From JAVJUS01 sp040220455 (GTDB lineage Bacteria > Pseudomonadota > Alphaproteobacteria > DSM-16000 > Inquilinaceae), in assembly GCA_040220455.1 (NCBI GenBank), contig JAVJUS010000005.1:1-64000 (forward strand): a stretch of 64,000 nt of DNA. Reading direction: 5' to 3'. This document shows positions 1 through 8,528 of this stretch, one piece after another. The translations under genes were made by a program, and so were the position numbers. The notes beneath the pieces were generated by a model. The model did no database searches. It was not told the DNA's origin and saw only the letters and a list, made by a program, of their open reading frames with translations. How positions within the stretch are numbered: the first letter of the stretch is position 1; the number at the start of each line of letters is the position of its first letter.

Positions 1-62
1 CCCCCGCACGGACCGGTTGTTGGTTTGTGCGTTGCGCGCCCTACTCGGTGGGGCGATGTGGC

Positions 63-93
63 TGTCGGGCTCGTTTCGCTGGGCCGACCTACG
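63..93 (-). repeat. REP-like palindrome, copy 1
   Basis: Read on the minus strand this 31-base element begins CGTAGGTCGG and ends AGCCCGACA, with a short hairpin in between. The same unit recurs near 11.3, 26.3 and 30.3 kb. The TAG inside its GTAG end is the stop codon of the nicotinamidase gene that reads into it from the right. Confidence 0.75.
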
Positions 94-820
94 TCACGGT
101 GTCGACCAGGACCGCGCCGCGCGAGGCCATGAAATAGAGGCCCAGGTGGTGGGTCAGCGCCTGGGGGTGGGCGAGCGTGGCCGGCAGCCCGGCCTTCTCC
201 GCGGCGTCGCGCGGCAGGTCGTAGGTCGCGCAGCCGGGCGCGTGGACGACGATGTCCTCCAGCGTCGGCATGAGCCCGTGATTGCGCGCCGACAGCATCG
301 TCAGCACGAAATCCATGACACAGATGTCGGTGCAGATGCCGACGACCAGGATCGACTTCAGGCTGCTGTCGTTGACCCAGTCGACGACACGGTTGCGGCC
401 GCCCTCGATCGCGCCGACGAAGCCGTTGATGCAGTCCTTGCGGATCAGCGTCGCCTGTTCGGCGCGCTCCAGCCAGGCGAGGTCGGGAACCAGCTCCTCC
501 TCCCCGGTGCCGCGCTCGCAATGGGGCGGATAGGGCGGCTCGGGCACGCCCGGCTCGTGGGTGTCGAGGAAGGCGAGGATAGGCCGGCCCTCGACCTCGA
601 AGCGGCGGGCCAGGCGGTCGGTCTCCGACACCATGCCGGCGACCTGGTCGTCGGGGCCCGGCGGGGCCAGGTTGCCGGCGCCCGGCGTGGCGAAGCCGTT
701 GACCTCGTCGACGACGACGAGGCCGGTTGGCTTGGCGGCGGGATCGAACCGGCCGAAGGCGATCGGCATCGCCTCGGCGAGCTGGTCGAGGAGCGGCGTA
801 CCGGTCACCTGATCGGGCAT
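89..820 (-). CDS. Nicotinamidase, plant NIC1-like (isochorismatase superfamily)
   Basis: Predicted cytosolic amidohydrolase converting nicotinamide to nicotinate for NAD salvage. The 243-residue protein shows the family's triad: Asp38 in VVVDEVNGF, Lys128 in IRKDCINGF and Cys167 in GICTDICV. Metal ligands look present as D86-x-H88 and His100 in PYPPHCERGT, which marks nicotinamidases rather than isochorismatases. From memory, the whole order of motifs (a GAGN loop, KDCINGFVG, CTDICV, LSARNHG, then GCATYDLP) follows plant nicotinamidase NIC1 more closely than E. coli PncA. It lies 68 bases after the phosphomannomutase gene on the same strand and could be the last gene of that run. Its TAG stop lies inside a REP-like element. 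Substrate is inferred from motifs; other isochorismatase-fold amidases remain possible. Confidence 0.82.
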   Translation of the reverse strand: MPDQVTGTPLLDQLAEAMPIAFGRFDPAAKPTGLVVVDEVNGFATPGAGNLAPPGPDDQVAGMVSETDRLARRFEVEGRPILAFLDTHEPGVPEPPYPPHCERGTGEEELVPDLAWLERAEQATLIRKDCINGFVGAIEGGRNRVVDWVNDSSLKSILVVGICTDICVMDFVLTMLSARNHGLMPTLEDIVVHAPGCATYDLPRDAAEKAGLPATLAHPQALTHHLGLYFMASRGAVLVDTVT

Positions 821-888
821 CGCGCGGCCTCCGGTGGCGTCACGGGGGAACGGTCGGGCGCTCCGGGATGTCCCGCCGCCGCCCCGGA

Positions 889-2280
889 TCAGTGCCCGGA
901 GGACTCGAACGCCGGCGAGGGAACCCCGCTCTTTTCAAGTTGGTCGACGATCTGGGCTTTCAACCGCTCGAGCCCGTCCTCGGTCTGGCTCTCGGCGCGG
1001 GCGACCAGCACGTCCTGGGTATTGGACGCGCGCAGCAGCCACCAGCCGTCGGCCGTCGTCACGCGCACGCCGTCGATCGCGTTGACGTCGGCGTCGGTCT
1101 TGGCGAGGCGGTCCTTGATCTCCTGGACGATGTCGAACTTGCGCGACTCGTCGACCTGGAAGCGGACCTCCGGCGTGTTGAGCACCGGCGGCAGCCGGTC
1201 GCGCAGGGCCGAGGCCGGCTCGTTCGACCGGGCGAGCAGCGCCGCCAGCCGCACCCCGCAATAGGGCGCGTCGTCGAAGCCGTAGTTGTCGGCGAAGAAG
1301 ATGTGGCCCGACATCTCGCCCGCCAGCGGCGCGCCGATCTCGGCCATCTTGGCCTTGAGCAGGGAGTGTCCGGTCTTCCACATCAGCGGCTTGCCGCCCA
1401 GGCGCGCGATCTCGTCGAACAGGGTCTGGGATGCCTTGACGTCGGCGATCACCGTGGCGCCGGGATGATCCCTGAGGATGTCCGAGGCGTAGATGGCGAC
1501 GAGCTGGTCGCCCCAGATGATGCGCCCCTTCTCGTCCACCGCGCCGATCCGGTCGCCGTCGCCGTCGAAGGCGATGCCCAGGTCGCAGCCCTGCTCGCCG
1601 ACCGTGCGGATCAGGTCCTTGATGTATTCCGGCACGGTCGGATCGGGATGGTGGTTGGGGAACCGGCCGTCGATCTCGTCATAGAGCAGGATGTGCTCGC
1701 CCGGCAGCCGGGCGACGAGCTTGCGCATCACCTCGCCGGTCGCGCCGTTGCCGCAGTCCCAGACGATCTTGAGCGGGCGGTCGCCGTCATAGGCGGCGAC
1801 GAGCCGGTCCACATAGGCGTCCATGACCGGGTAGTCCTCGGCCGCGCCCTCGCCCGTCTCCAGGTCCGCGTCGGCCGACAGGCGCCCGATCTCCTGGATC
1901 TGGTCGCCGTAGACCGGTCCCTTGGAGGTCAGCATCTTGATGCCGTTGTATTCCGGCGGGTTGTGCGAACCGGTGATCATGACGCCGGCATCGGCCCCGG
2001 CATGCTTCATGGAGAAATAGAGCATCGGCGTCGGGCCGAGGCCGACGCGCTTGACCGAAAGCCCGGTGCTCGTCAGCCCCTCGACCATCGCGGCGGCGAA
2101 GTCGGGCGAGCTCTCCCGGCCGTCATAGCCGACGCAGACGGTCGTGCCGCCGCCGCGCCGGACCATGGTGCCGAAGGCGCGGCCGACCGCGCGGGCATCG
2201 TCCGGCTTCAGGGTCTTGCCGACGAGGCCGCGGATGTCGTACTCGCGCAGGACGGTGGGATCGAAGCGGTGTGCGGTCAT
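889..2280 (-). CDS. Phosphomannomutase/phosphoglucomutase
   Basis: Interconverts mannose or glucose 1- and 6-phosphates, feeding nucleotide-sugar synthesis. About 463 residues, usual for the bifunctional AlgC/PgmG type. The N-terminus FDPTVLREYDIRG is the family opening. The phosphoserine loop is MITGSHNPP, the metal loop is FDGDGDR, and the sugar loop is GEMSGH. The start at 2280 is preferred because it has a purine-rich GGCGAGCG just upstream and gives the usual short N-terminus; an ATG at 2295 would add five residues. It follows ugd by about 100 bases on the same strand, so galU, ugd and this gene probably form one sugar-nucleotide cluster. ManB/AlgC-type specificity cannot be separated further from sequence alone. 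Confidence 0.9.
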   Translation of the reverse strand: MTAHRFDPTVLREYDIRGLVGKTLKPDDARAVGRAFGTMVRRGGGTTVCVGYDGRESSPDFAAAMVEGLTSTGLSVKRVGLGPTPMLYFSMKHAGADAGVMITGSHNPPEYNGIKMLTSKGPVYGDQIQEIGRLSADADLETGEGAAEDYPVMDAYVDRLVAAYDGDRPLKIVWDCGNGATGEVMRKLVARLPGEHILLYDEIDGRFPNHHPDPTVPEYIKDLIRTVGEQGCDLGIAFDGDGDRIGAVDEKGRIIWGDQLVAIYASDILRDHPGATVIADVKASQTLFDEIARLGGKPLMWKTGHSLLKAKMAEIGAPLAGEMSGHIFFADNYGFDDAPYCGVRLAALLARSNEPASALRDRLPPVLNTPEVRFQVDESRKFDIVQEIKDRLAKTDADVNAIDGVRVTTADGWWLLRASNTQDVLVARAESQTEDGLERLKAQIVDQLEKSGVPSPAFESSGH

Positions 2281-2298
2281 GGTGTCGCTCGCCATGTT

Positions 2299-2330
2299 CA
2301 GGATCGCCGGGGGTCAGGATCGCCGGGGGT
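2299..2330. repeat. Two tandem 16-bp copies in the leader of the mutase gene
   Basis: The 16-base unit CAGGATCGCCGGGGGT occurs twice head to tail immediately upstream of the mutase start. It looks like a recent slippage duplication in the spacer between ugd and the mutase gene. No function is evident. Confidence 0.7.
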
Positions 2331-2385
2331 CGGGTCACCGGAAAAGGGATGCGGAAGTAAGGACGCCGGCCGCCCCCCGACGGCC

Positions 2386-3747
2386 TCAATCGCCCTGCAG
2401 CGCCATCGCCGAGGCGGAGCTCGCCGCGGCGCCGCCGCCGACCGTGGGCCGGCCGATACTGTGATACAAGAAACCGGCCTCCGCCATCTCCTGCGGCTTG
2501 TAGATATTCCTGAGATCGACCATCACGGGGGCGGCCAGCACCTCCTTCATGCGGTCGAGATCGAGGGCCCGGAACTCGTTCCACTCGGTCAGGATCGCGA
2601 CGCAGTCGGCGCCGGCCATGCAGTCATAGGCGTCGCCCGCGAAGCTCACGCCCTCGATCAGCTTGGCCGCCTCGGGCATGCCGGCGGGGTCGTAGGCGCG
2701 CACCGTCGCGCCGGCGGCGAGCAGCTCGGGGATGATCGCCAGGCTCGGCGCCTCGCGCATGTCGTCGGTGTTGGGCTTGAAGGTCAGGCCCAGGATCGCG
2801 ACCGTGCGGCCCGCGACCGCGCCGCCGCAGGCCTCGGTGATCCGCTCGGCCATGCGGCGCTTGCGCGAGTCGTTGATCTCGATCACCGACTCGATCAGGC
2901 GCTGCGGCGCGCCCATGGCCTGGGCCGAGCGCGCGAAGGCGAGCGTGTCCTTCGGAAAGCACGAGCCACCGTAGCCGGGCCCCGGATGCAGGAACTTCCG
3001 CCCGATCCGGCCGTCGAGCCCGATCGCGCGGGCCACGTCGTGGACGTTGGCATCGGTGCGCTCGCACAGGTCGGCGACCTGGTTGATGAAGGTGATCTTC
3101 ATCGCCAGGAAGCTGTTGGCGGCGTACTTGATGATCTCCGCCGTCTCGATCGAGGTCTCCACGATCGGCGTCTCGATGAGGTAGAGCGGCCGGTAGAGCC
3201 GGCGCAGGACGTCGCAGGCGCGCTCGGACTCCGCGCCGATGACCACCCGGTCGGGGCGCATGAAGTCGTTGATCGCCGAGCCTTCGCGCAGGAACTCCGG
3301 GTTCGAGGCGACGTCGAAGTCGGCGTCGGGCCGGGTCTGGCGGATGATGCGCTGGACCTCGCGGCCGGTGCCGACCGGAACGGTCGACTTGGTCACGACG
3401 ACCGTGTAGCCGGTCATCGCGCGGGCGATCTCCTCCGCCGCGGCGAAGACATAGGACATGTCGGCATGGCCGTCGCCCCGGCGCGAGGGCGTGCCGACGG
3501 CGATGAAGACCGCGTCGGCGTCGGCGACCGCGCCGGCCAGGTCGGTCGTGAACCACAGCCGCTCGGCGCGCTGGTTCTTCTGGACCAGGTCGGTCAGCCC
3601 CGGCTCGTAGATCGGGATCTGCCCGGCGTTGAGGCGCTCGATCTTGGCGGCGTCCTTGTCGACGCAGGTGACTTCGACGCCGAATTCCGAAAAGCAGGCG
3701 CCCGAGACGAGGCCCACATAGCCGGTGCCGATCATCGCGATGCGCAC
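2386..3747 (-). CDS. ugd: UDP-glucose 6-dehydrogenase
   Basis: Oxidises UDP-glucose to UDP-glucuronate with two NAD+, for exopolysaccharide or lipopolysaccharide precursors. At 453 residues it has the normal three-domain length. The N-terminal Rossmann motif is GTGYVGLVSG. The catalytic loop reads PGPGYGGSCFPKDT, with the active-site Cys and following Lys intact. The central segment AANSFLAMKITFINQ and the C-terminal GLTFKPNTDDMREAPS are typical. It follows galU by 111 bases on the same strand, so substrate production (UDP-glucose) and use are encoded together. The last ~25 residues are Ala/Gly-rich and not conserved in the family as I know it. Confidence 0.95.
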   Translation of the reverse strand: MRIAMIGTGYVGLVSGACFSEFGVEVTCVDKDAAKIERLNAGQIPIYEPGLTDLVQKNQRAERLWFTTDLAGAVADADAVFIAVGTPSRRGDGHADMSYVFAAAEEIARAMTGYTVVVTKSTVPVGTGREVQRIIRQTRPDADFDVASNPEFLREGSAINDFMRPDRVVIGAESERACDVLRRLYRPLYLIETPIVETSIETAEIIKYAANSFLAMKITFINQVADLCERTDANVHDVARAIGLDGRIGRKFLHPGPGYGGSCFPKDTLAFARSAQAMGAPQRLIESVIEINDSRKRRMAERITEACGGAVAGRTVAILGLTFKPNTDDMREAPSLAIIPELLAAGATVRAYDPAGMPEAAKLIEGVSFAGDAYDCMAGADCVAILTEWNEFRALDLDRMKEVLAAPVMVDLRNIYKPQEMAEAGFLYHSIGRPTVGGGAAASSASAMALQGD

Positions 3748-3858
3748 GGCCGTTCTCCTTTCGTCGGTGACGGGACCGCCCGAACGGCCCCGGCGGGCGC
3801 GGCCGGGGGCCGGCGCGCCACGATGCTTCCTTCCTCGACCGCCTCCGGCGCCCGGCGC

Positions 3859-4737
3859 TCAGGCGCCGTCGAGCAGCGCCCGGACCGCGTCGCGCACGCG
3901 CTCGCTCATGTCCTCCCGGCGCAGCGCCGCCGCCACGTTGGCAACGACGAAGCCGGCCTTGTCGCCGCAGTCGTGCCGGTCGCCCTCGAAGCGGACGCCG
4001 TGCACCGGCTGGGCGCCGACCAGGGCCTTGATGGCGTCGGTCAGCTGGATCTCCCCGCCGGCGCCGGTCTCGAACCGGTCGAGATGGCCGAACACCTCCG
4101 GCTGGAGGATGTAGCGCCCGACGATCGAGAGGTTGGACGGCGCGTCGGCCGGCTCCGGCTTCTCGACCATGCCGGTGACCTCCGCGACCGCGCCGTCGTC
4201 GGCGCCGACATCCAGGATGCCGTAGCGCTTGGTCAGGGACGGGTCGACCTCGCGCACCGCCAGGATGTTGCCGCCCAGTTGCTCGTAGGACCGGACCATC
4301 TGGGACAGGACCGACGGCTCGGCCAGGAAGATCTCGTCCGGCAGCAGCACGGCGAAGGGCTCGTCGCCGATCACCGAGCGCGCGCACCACACCGCGTGAC
4401 CCAGGCCCAGCGGCTCGGCCTGGCGCACGAAGGCGCACTGGCCGGCCGGCAGCTCGACCGAGCGCGCCTCGTCGAGCTCCTTGTCCTTGCCGCGCTTGGT
4501 CAGCGTGTCATAGAGCTCGTAATGCTGGTCGAAATGGTCCTCGAGCGGCGTCTTGCCCCGACTCGTGACGAAGACGAACTCCTCGATCCCCGCGGCCTTC
4601 GCCTCGTCCACGGCGTACTGGATCACCGGGCGGTCGACGACCGGGATCATCTCCTTGGGCAGCGCCTTGGTGGCCGGAAGGAATCGCGTTCCCAGCCCGG
4701 CGACGGGCAGGACGGCTTTCTTGACGGGACGGGGCAT
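3859..4737 (-). CDS. galU: UTP-glucose-1-phosphate uridylyltransferase
   Basis: Makes UDP-glucose from UTP and glucose 1-phosphate. The 292-residue protein is full length. The nucleotide-binding N-terminus is AVLPVAGLGTRFLPATKA followed by the KEMIPVVDRPVIQ segment, both diagnostic. Later GLGHAVWCA and LLPDEIF match the uridine and sugar binding regions. It is the first gene of the minus-strand run galU-ugd-mutase, so the three products act in sequence: hexose 1-phosphate, UDP-glucose, UDP-glucuronate. No clear promoter was found upstream; the spacing to the J-domain gene is 130 bases. Confidence 0.95.
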   Translation of the reverse strand: MPRPVKKAVLPVAGLGTRFLPATKALPKEMIPVVDRPVIQYAVDEAKAAGIEEFVFVTSRGKTPLEDHFDQHYELYDTLTKRGKDKELDEARSVELPAGQCAFVRQAEPLGLGHAVWCARSVIGDEPFAVLLPDEIFLAEPSVLSQMVRSYEQLGGNILAVREVDPSLTKRYGILDVGADDGAVAEVTGMVEKPEPADAPSNLSIVGRYILQPEVFGHLDRFETGAGGEIQLTDAIKALVGAQPVHGVRFEGDRHDCGDKAGFVVANVAAALRREDMSERVRDAVRALLDGA

Positions 4738-4867
4738 GACGGCTCGTGGGGTCTTCGGGAGGACGCGGAAGGGAATGCCACAGCGCGCGGCACGCGCGCA
4801 AGCCGCCCAAAAGGCGGACCCGCATCGGTGGCAGGCCCCGGAACATCGCGAGCGGGCCGGCTCACAC

Positions 4868-5626
4868 CTACCGGTCGCCGAGCAGGACCGCCTTCGCCTC
4901 GTTCAACTTCGCGGCCAGGTAATCGGTTCCGCCATGATCGGGGTGGAACTTCTTCATCAGGCGGCGATGGGCGTCCTTGATCTGATCGGCATCCGCCCCC
5001 TCCTCGAGGCCGAGCATGTCGAGCGCCTCCTCCCGGCTCATTCGCCCGCCGCGCGACCCCGCGCTCCCGCCGGCGCCGCTTCCCGCCCCCGCCGCGCCGC
5101 CCGTGCCGGCGCCGCCAGGGGCCTCGCCCTCCGCCTCGGCGCGCCAGTCCGGGCCGAAGCGGCGGTCGAGATAGGCTTCCAGGACGCTGATCGACTGCGG
5201 ATCCTCCCGCCGGCAATCCGCCAGCAGCCGAAGCAGCTCGGCCTGCGACAGGTCGCCCAGGCGCCAGCCCTCGAACGGGCCGCGCCGCACGGTGCCGTCC
5301 ATGGCGCCGGTATCGTGGTCGAGCTCGACCTCCAGCGTCGCCGTCGACAGGCCGGAGCGCTGGCCCGGCGTCGGGCCGCGCGCGGTCTTCATCCGACGCA
5401 GCAGGCCGCGCCAGCGGAAGATCACCGGCAGCAGGAAGGCGAGCCCCGCCAGCGCCGGGCCGAGCCGGCCGGTCACCGCCAGGAAGACGACCACCAGGAC
5501 GCCGACGACGATCGCCGCGCGCTTGACGAAGCGCGCCAGATCCTTCGGATCGGCCTCGACGAACCAGTTGGCGATGAGCAGCAGGCCGGCGAGCAGAAAG
5601 ACGCCGAGGACGAGCGAGGGGATCAT
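4868..5626 (-). CDS. Membrane-anchored J-domain protein (C-terminal DnaJ domain)
   Basis: Predicted Hsp70 co-chaperone of the inner membrane. The 252-residue protein starts with two hydrophobic segments (about residues 4-22 and 36-67), then a soluble linker rich in Gly/Ala, and ends with a J domain. The HPD motif is at residues 228-230 in KKFHPDHGGT. A membrane N-terminus with a J domain at the extreme C-terminus is the topology of mitochondrial Tim14/Pam18 and of its alphaproteobacterial relatives. The middle segment (LSQAELLRLLADCRREDPQS) is shared with such relatives as I recall them. Its ATG overlaps the TGA of the upstream VWA gene (ATGA), implying translational coupling. The client is unknown. 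Confidence 0.85.
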   Translation of the reverse strand: MIPSLVLGVFLLAGLLLIANWFVEADPKDLARFVKRAAIVVGVLVVVFLAVTGRLGPALAGLAFLLPVIFRWRGLLRRMKTARGPTPGQRSGLSTATLEVELDHDTGAMDGTVRRGPFEGWRLGDLSQAELLRLLADCRREDPQSISVLEAYLDRRFGPDWRAEAEGEAPGGAGTGGAAGAGSGAGGSAGSRGGRMSREEALDMLGLEEGADADQIKDAHRRLMKKFHPDHGGTDYLAAKLNEAKAVLLGDR

Positions 5627-6384
5627 GATCCCGACCGGCCCCGGCCACCGCGCGCGCTTCCCCCCTCCCGGCCGGAGACCTGGTGGGTCAGCCGGGCGAC
5701 GGCGTCGCCGCCGGTGCGCGCGCCGTAGTCGCTCAGCGCCTTGTAGCCGCCGGCCGCGAAGACCGCGACGGCGCCCAGCAGGTCCTTGAGGTGCCGGGCA
5801 CTGGCGGAATCGAAGGGGCAGTAGGCGCCGCCGGTCAGCCGGGCGATCTGCTCGAAGGCCCGCCGGGCCACCGGCTCCCCGCCCTCGTGGAACAGGAAGA
5901 CGGGCACGCCGGCGAGGCCCAGCTCGCCGGCCGTGGCGCAGACCCGGTCGACATCCTCCTCGAAGCAGTCGCCGACGAAGACCACCGCGTCGACCTTGGC
6001 CTTGCGCGTCTCGTTGAGCGCGTGCTTGAGGACGCGGCCGATCTGGGTCTGCCCGCCCAGGCAATGGACCGCCGTCATCCGGTCGCGCAGCGCCCTGCTG
6101 TCGGCGACCCAGGGGCTCGCCTTGCATTCACGGAAGCCGCGATAGAAGACGAGCTGGACGTCCAGGCCGCCGATTTCCGCGGTGGCCTCGAACATCTCCG
6201 CCTGCAGGTGGCAGGCCCGGTCCCAGGTCGGCTCCCGGCTGGCGGTCGCGTCCAGGGCGAAGATCAGCCGGCCGCGCTTGCCCGTCGGCGCGCGAGCCGG
6301 CGTCGCGCGCACCTTTTGCAGGAAGGCGTCGACCTCCCGCTGCTCGGTCCCGTCTCGCCGTATGGGTGTCCTGTCCTTCGCCAT
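5623..6384 (-). CDS. VWA-domain protein
   Basis: A 253-residue protein with a von Willebrand factor A fold and no signal peptide. The metal-ion adhesion loop reads LIFALDATASRE, with Asp45, Thr47 and Ser49 in a DxTxS pattern. The second loop is GGQTQIGRVL and the third VVFVGDCFEED. After residue ~215 a hydrophobic alanine-rich helix (LLGAVAVFAAGG) precedes a Gly/Arg tail. It is joined by a 4-base overlap to the membrane J-domain gene. The pair probably acts together, perhaps as a scaffold plus chaperone recruiter, but that is inference. No MoxR-type AAA ATPase, the usual VWA partner, lies nearby. Confidence 0.8.
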   Translation of the reverse strand: MAKDRTPIRRDGTEQREVDAFLQKVRATPARAPTGKRGRLIFALDATASREPTWDRACHLQAEMFEATAEIGGLDVQLVFYRGFRECKASPWVADSRALRDRMTAVHCLGGQTQIGRVLKHALNETRKAKVDAVVFVGDCFEEDVDRVCATAGELGLAGVPVFLFHEGGEPVARRAFEQIARLTGGAYCPFDSASARHLKDLLGAVAVFAAGGYKALSDYGARTGGDAVARLTHQVSGREGGSARGGRGRSGS

Positions 6385-6484
6385 CGCCCGCTCGCTTTGC
6401 CTTCGGGACAGGATATAGGGTACGACCCGGCGATGTCAGGCGTCGGGCAGCGGCGCGCCCCCGGCGGCGCAGGGTCGCGGCCGC

Positions 6485-7468
6485 TCAGGCGACCGGATAG
6501 GGGCCGTCGGCGAAGGCCTCGCCGTGGTAACCCTTCGCGCCGACCGCGCGGGCGAGGTCGCTGCCGATCGGCTCGCCCGCCGCGATCTGCCGCAGGACGC
6601 GGGCGAAGTCCCAGGCCGGCCGCCAGCCGAGCGCCGCCCGGGCGCGGCCGTTGGCGTAGACCCGGTCGACGACCGGCGCCATGCGGTAGCCGCGCGCGGC
6701 GTAGATCGCGGCGACGCCCGGCAGGCGCGCCTCCACCACCGCCGGCGCGTCGGTGCGCAGGCGCGCCAGGTCGGCCGGCTCGAACGGGGTGGTCGCGCTG
6801 ATCACGTATTTGGCGAAGCCGATCGCCGGCGCGCGCTCCAGCGCGGCCATATGGGCGGCGACCGCGTCCTCGATGTCGACCCGGCGGTAGAGGAACTCGT
6901 TGGCCTTCAGGTTCTCGTCGGCAAAGGCGGCGCGCACGGCCGGATCGTCATCGGCCTCCGGAAAGAAGCGCGACGTGCGCAGCACCACGACCGGCAGCCC
7001 GCGGTCCCGGTGGGCGAGCTGGCAGAGATCCTCGGCCGCCGTCTTGGTCACGCCGTAGATGTTCTTGGGCACCGGCACGACCGACTCGTCGATCCAGGCG
7101 GCCGGGGCGCCCGGCGGCGGGACCAGGGCGTCGCCGAAGGTGCTGGTCGTGCTGGTGAGGACGAAGGCGCCGACGCCGGCCTCGAGCGCGGCTTCCAGCA
7201 GGACCAGCGTGCCCGTGACGTTGGTCTCGACGAAGGCCGCCTTGCCGTGGGTCCCGACATGGGGCTTGTGCAGGGTGGCGGCGTGCAGCACCGCACCGAC
7301 CCCGGCCATCGCCGCGCGCGCGACCGACGGATCGGCGATCGAGCCGACCATGCCGGTATACGGCCCCGGCAGGATGTCGAGGCCGAGCGCCTCGACGCCG
7401 CGCGCGGCCAGCACGCGCATCGCCGCCTCGCCCAGATGGCCGCTGCTGCCGGTCACGAGAACGCGCAC
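6485..7468 (-). CDS. NAD-dependent epimerase/dehydratase (extended SDR)
   Basis: A 327-residue extended short-chain dehydrogenase. The N-terminal nucleotide loop is VTGSSGHLG (GxxGxxG). The catalytic Ser/Thr lies in TSTTSTFG and the YxxxK pair appears as YGVTKTAAED. This set is typical of nucleotide-sugar epimerases and related lactone or sugar oxidoreductases. The protein lacks any clear substrate-specific signature that I recognise. It lies 42 bases after mipZ on the same strand and about 100 bases before the VWA gene, so it could be cotranscribed. Function beyond the superfamily is not assigned. Confidence 0.8.
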   Translation of the reverse strand: MRVLVTGSSGHLGEAAMRVLAARGVEALGLDILPGPYTGMVGSIADPSVARAAMAGVGAVLHAATLHKPHVGTHGKAAFVETNVTGTLVLLEAALEAGVGAFVLTSTTSTFGDALVPPPGAPAAWIDESVVPVPKNIYGVTKTAAEDLCQLAHRDRGLPVVVLRTSRFFPEADDDPAVRAAFADENLKANEFLYRRVDIEDAVAAHMAALERAPAIGFAKYVISATTPFEPADLARLRTDAPAVVEARLPGVAAIYAARGYRMAPVVDRVYANGRARAALGWRPAWDFARVLRQIAAGEPIGSDLARAVGAKGYHGEAFADGPYPVA

Positions 7469-7510
7469 GGGCTGTCTCGGGGGCCGTCGACCGCCCCCCG
7501 CTCCCCTGGC

Positions 7511-8389
7511 TTATTCGGGCGGGGCGTCGAGGCCGATCGCGTTGACCAGGGAGCGGACCTCCTGGCGCGCGGCGACGCGGCTCATGGTCAGGGCGCCCTC
7601 GGGCTGGGCATCGCGCAGGTCCAGCAAGGTCAGCCCCTTCAGGAACATCTCCCGGAAGATCACCCGCTCGCCGAAGCCCTTGGCCATGCGGAAGCCGATG
7701 CGCTTGGCGAGCTTGGCCAGCACCGCTTCCATGTTCTGCTTGTTGCGCGCGCCGAGCTGGCTCAGCCGGTTGCGCATGACGATCCAGTCGATCGGCCCGC
7801 CGCCGGCCATGGCGCGGCGCTTGCGCTGCTCCCACACCATCTCGGCATAGGTCGAGGGGCCGAGAATCTTCATCGTGTCGCCGTCGATGCGCGCCAGCAG
7901 GTCCAGGTCGATCAGGCTGTCGTTGAGCGGCGTGATCAGCGTGTCCGCGCAGGTGTGGGCGATGCGGGACATGTAGCTGTCCGAGCCCGGGGTATCGATG
8001 ACGATGCAGCTCGCGTTGCGGGCCAGGCGTTCCAGCGTCTCGGTGAAGCGGCCATACTCCTCCGCCTCGATCTGGTCGAGATCGACCGCCTCGCTGCGCT
8101 TGATCGCCACATGCTCGGGCTGCAGCAGGCGCAGGGAATTGCGCCGCGCGAAGTCCTGCCGGTTGGTCAGGTAGCGGGTCAGGGTGCCCTGCCGGGCGTC
8201 GACGTCGATCGAGGCGACGGAATGGCCGGCCTGCATCAGGCCGACGATCAGGTGCATCGCGGTGGTCGACTTGCCCGTGCCGCCCTTCTCGTTGCCCAGA
8301 ACGATGACCCGGGGGGTGCCGGGCCCCTCCACGTGGCGTCGGGGCCCGTCCTGGGCGATGTCCTCGGCCGGAGCGAGGGATCCGTCCAT
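7511..8389 (-). CDS. mipZ: Division-plane positioning ATPase MipZ
   Basis: ParA/MinD-superfamily ATPase that, in alphaproteobacteria, forms a gradient from ParB at the poles and inhibits FtsZ there. The deviant Walker A is GNEKGGTGKST. The switch segment is VDARQGTLTRYL and the Walker B region IVIDTPGSDSYM. The downstream WIVMRNRLS and AKRIGFR segments are MipZ-like rather than ParA-like. Start 8389 (MDGSLAP, 292 residues) is chosen because AGAGGCGG precedes it and a promoter-like sequence sits at 8424-8451. A longer reading from 8470 would begin upstream of that promoter. No parB is present in the window. Confidence 0.88.
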   Translation of the reverse strand: MDGSLAPAEDIAQDGPRRHVEGPGTPRVIVLGNEKGGTGKSTTAMHLIVGLMQAGHSVASIDVDARQGTLTRYLTNRQDFARRNSLRLLQPEHVAIKRSEAVDLDQIEAEEYGRFTETLERLARNASCIVIDTPGSDSYMSRIAHTCADTLITPLNDSLIDLDLLARIDGDTMKILGPSTYAEMVWEQRKRRAMAGGGPIDWIVMRNRLSQLGARNKQNMEAVLAKLAKRIGFRMAKGFGERVIFREMFLKGLTLLDLRDAQPEGALTMSRVAARQEVRSLVNAIGLDAPPE

Positions 8390-8423
8390 CGCCGCCTCTA
8401 GATGTTGCTTCGAGTCGCACCCC

Positions 8424-8451
8424 ACAATACAAGAAAAGCCACGTCCATCAA
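8424..8451 (-). promoter_or_regulatory. Candidate sigma-70 promoter for mipZ
   Basis: On the minus strand TTGATG (8451-8446) is followed 16 bases later by TATTGT (8429-8424). This would start transcription near 8417, leaving a leader of about 28 bases before the mipZ ATG. The assignment rests on hexamer likeness only. Confidence 0.4.
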
Positions 8452-8528
8452 ACGACGCTTCCGGAATCATCCTGTCGAGTCAACGGCTCCAGCCCGGGAC
8501 TCCAGCCCGCGAGCCCGACCGCCGCCGC

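Noticed and set aside
727..4980. A very long open frame opposite the galU-ugd-mutase genes
   Set aside because: It is antisense to well-supported genes. Its residues are the Arg/Ala/Gly/Asp mix produced by reading GC-rich codons backwards, with no domain.
8390..8470. Longer N-terminus for MipZ starting at 8470
   Set aside because: It would span a promoter-like sequence and add 27 residues without MipZ likeness.
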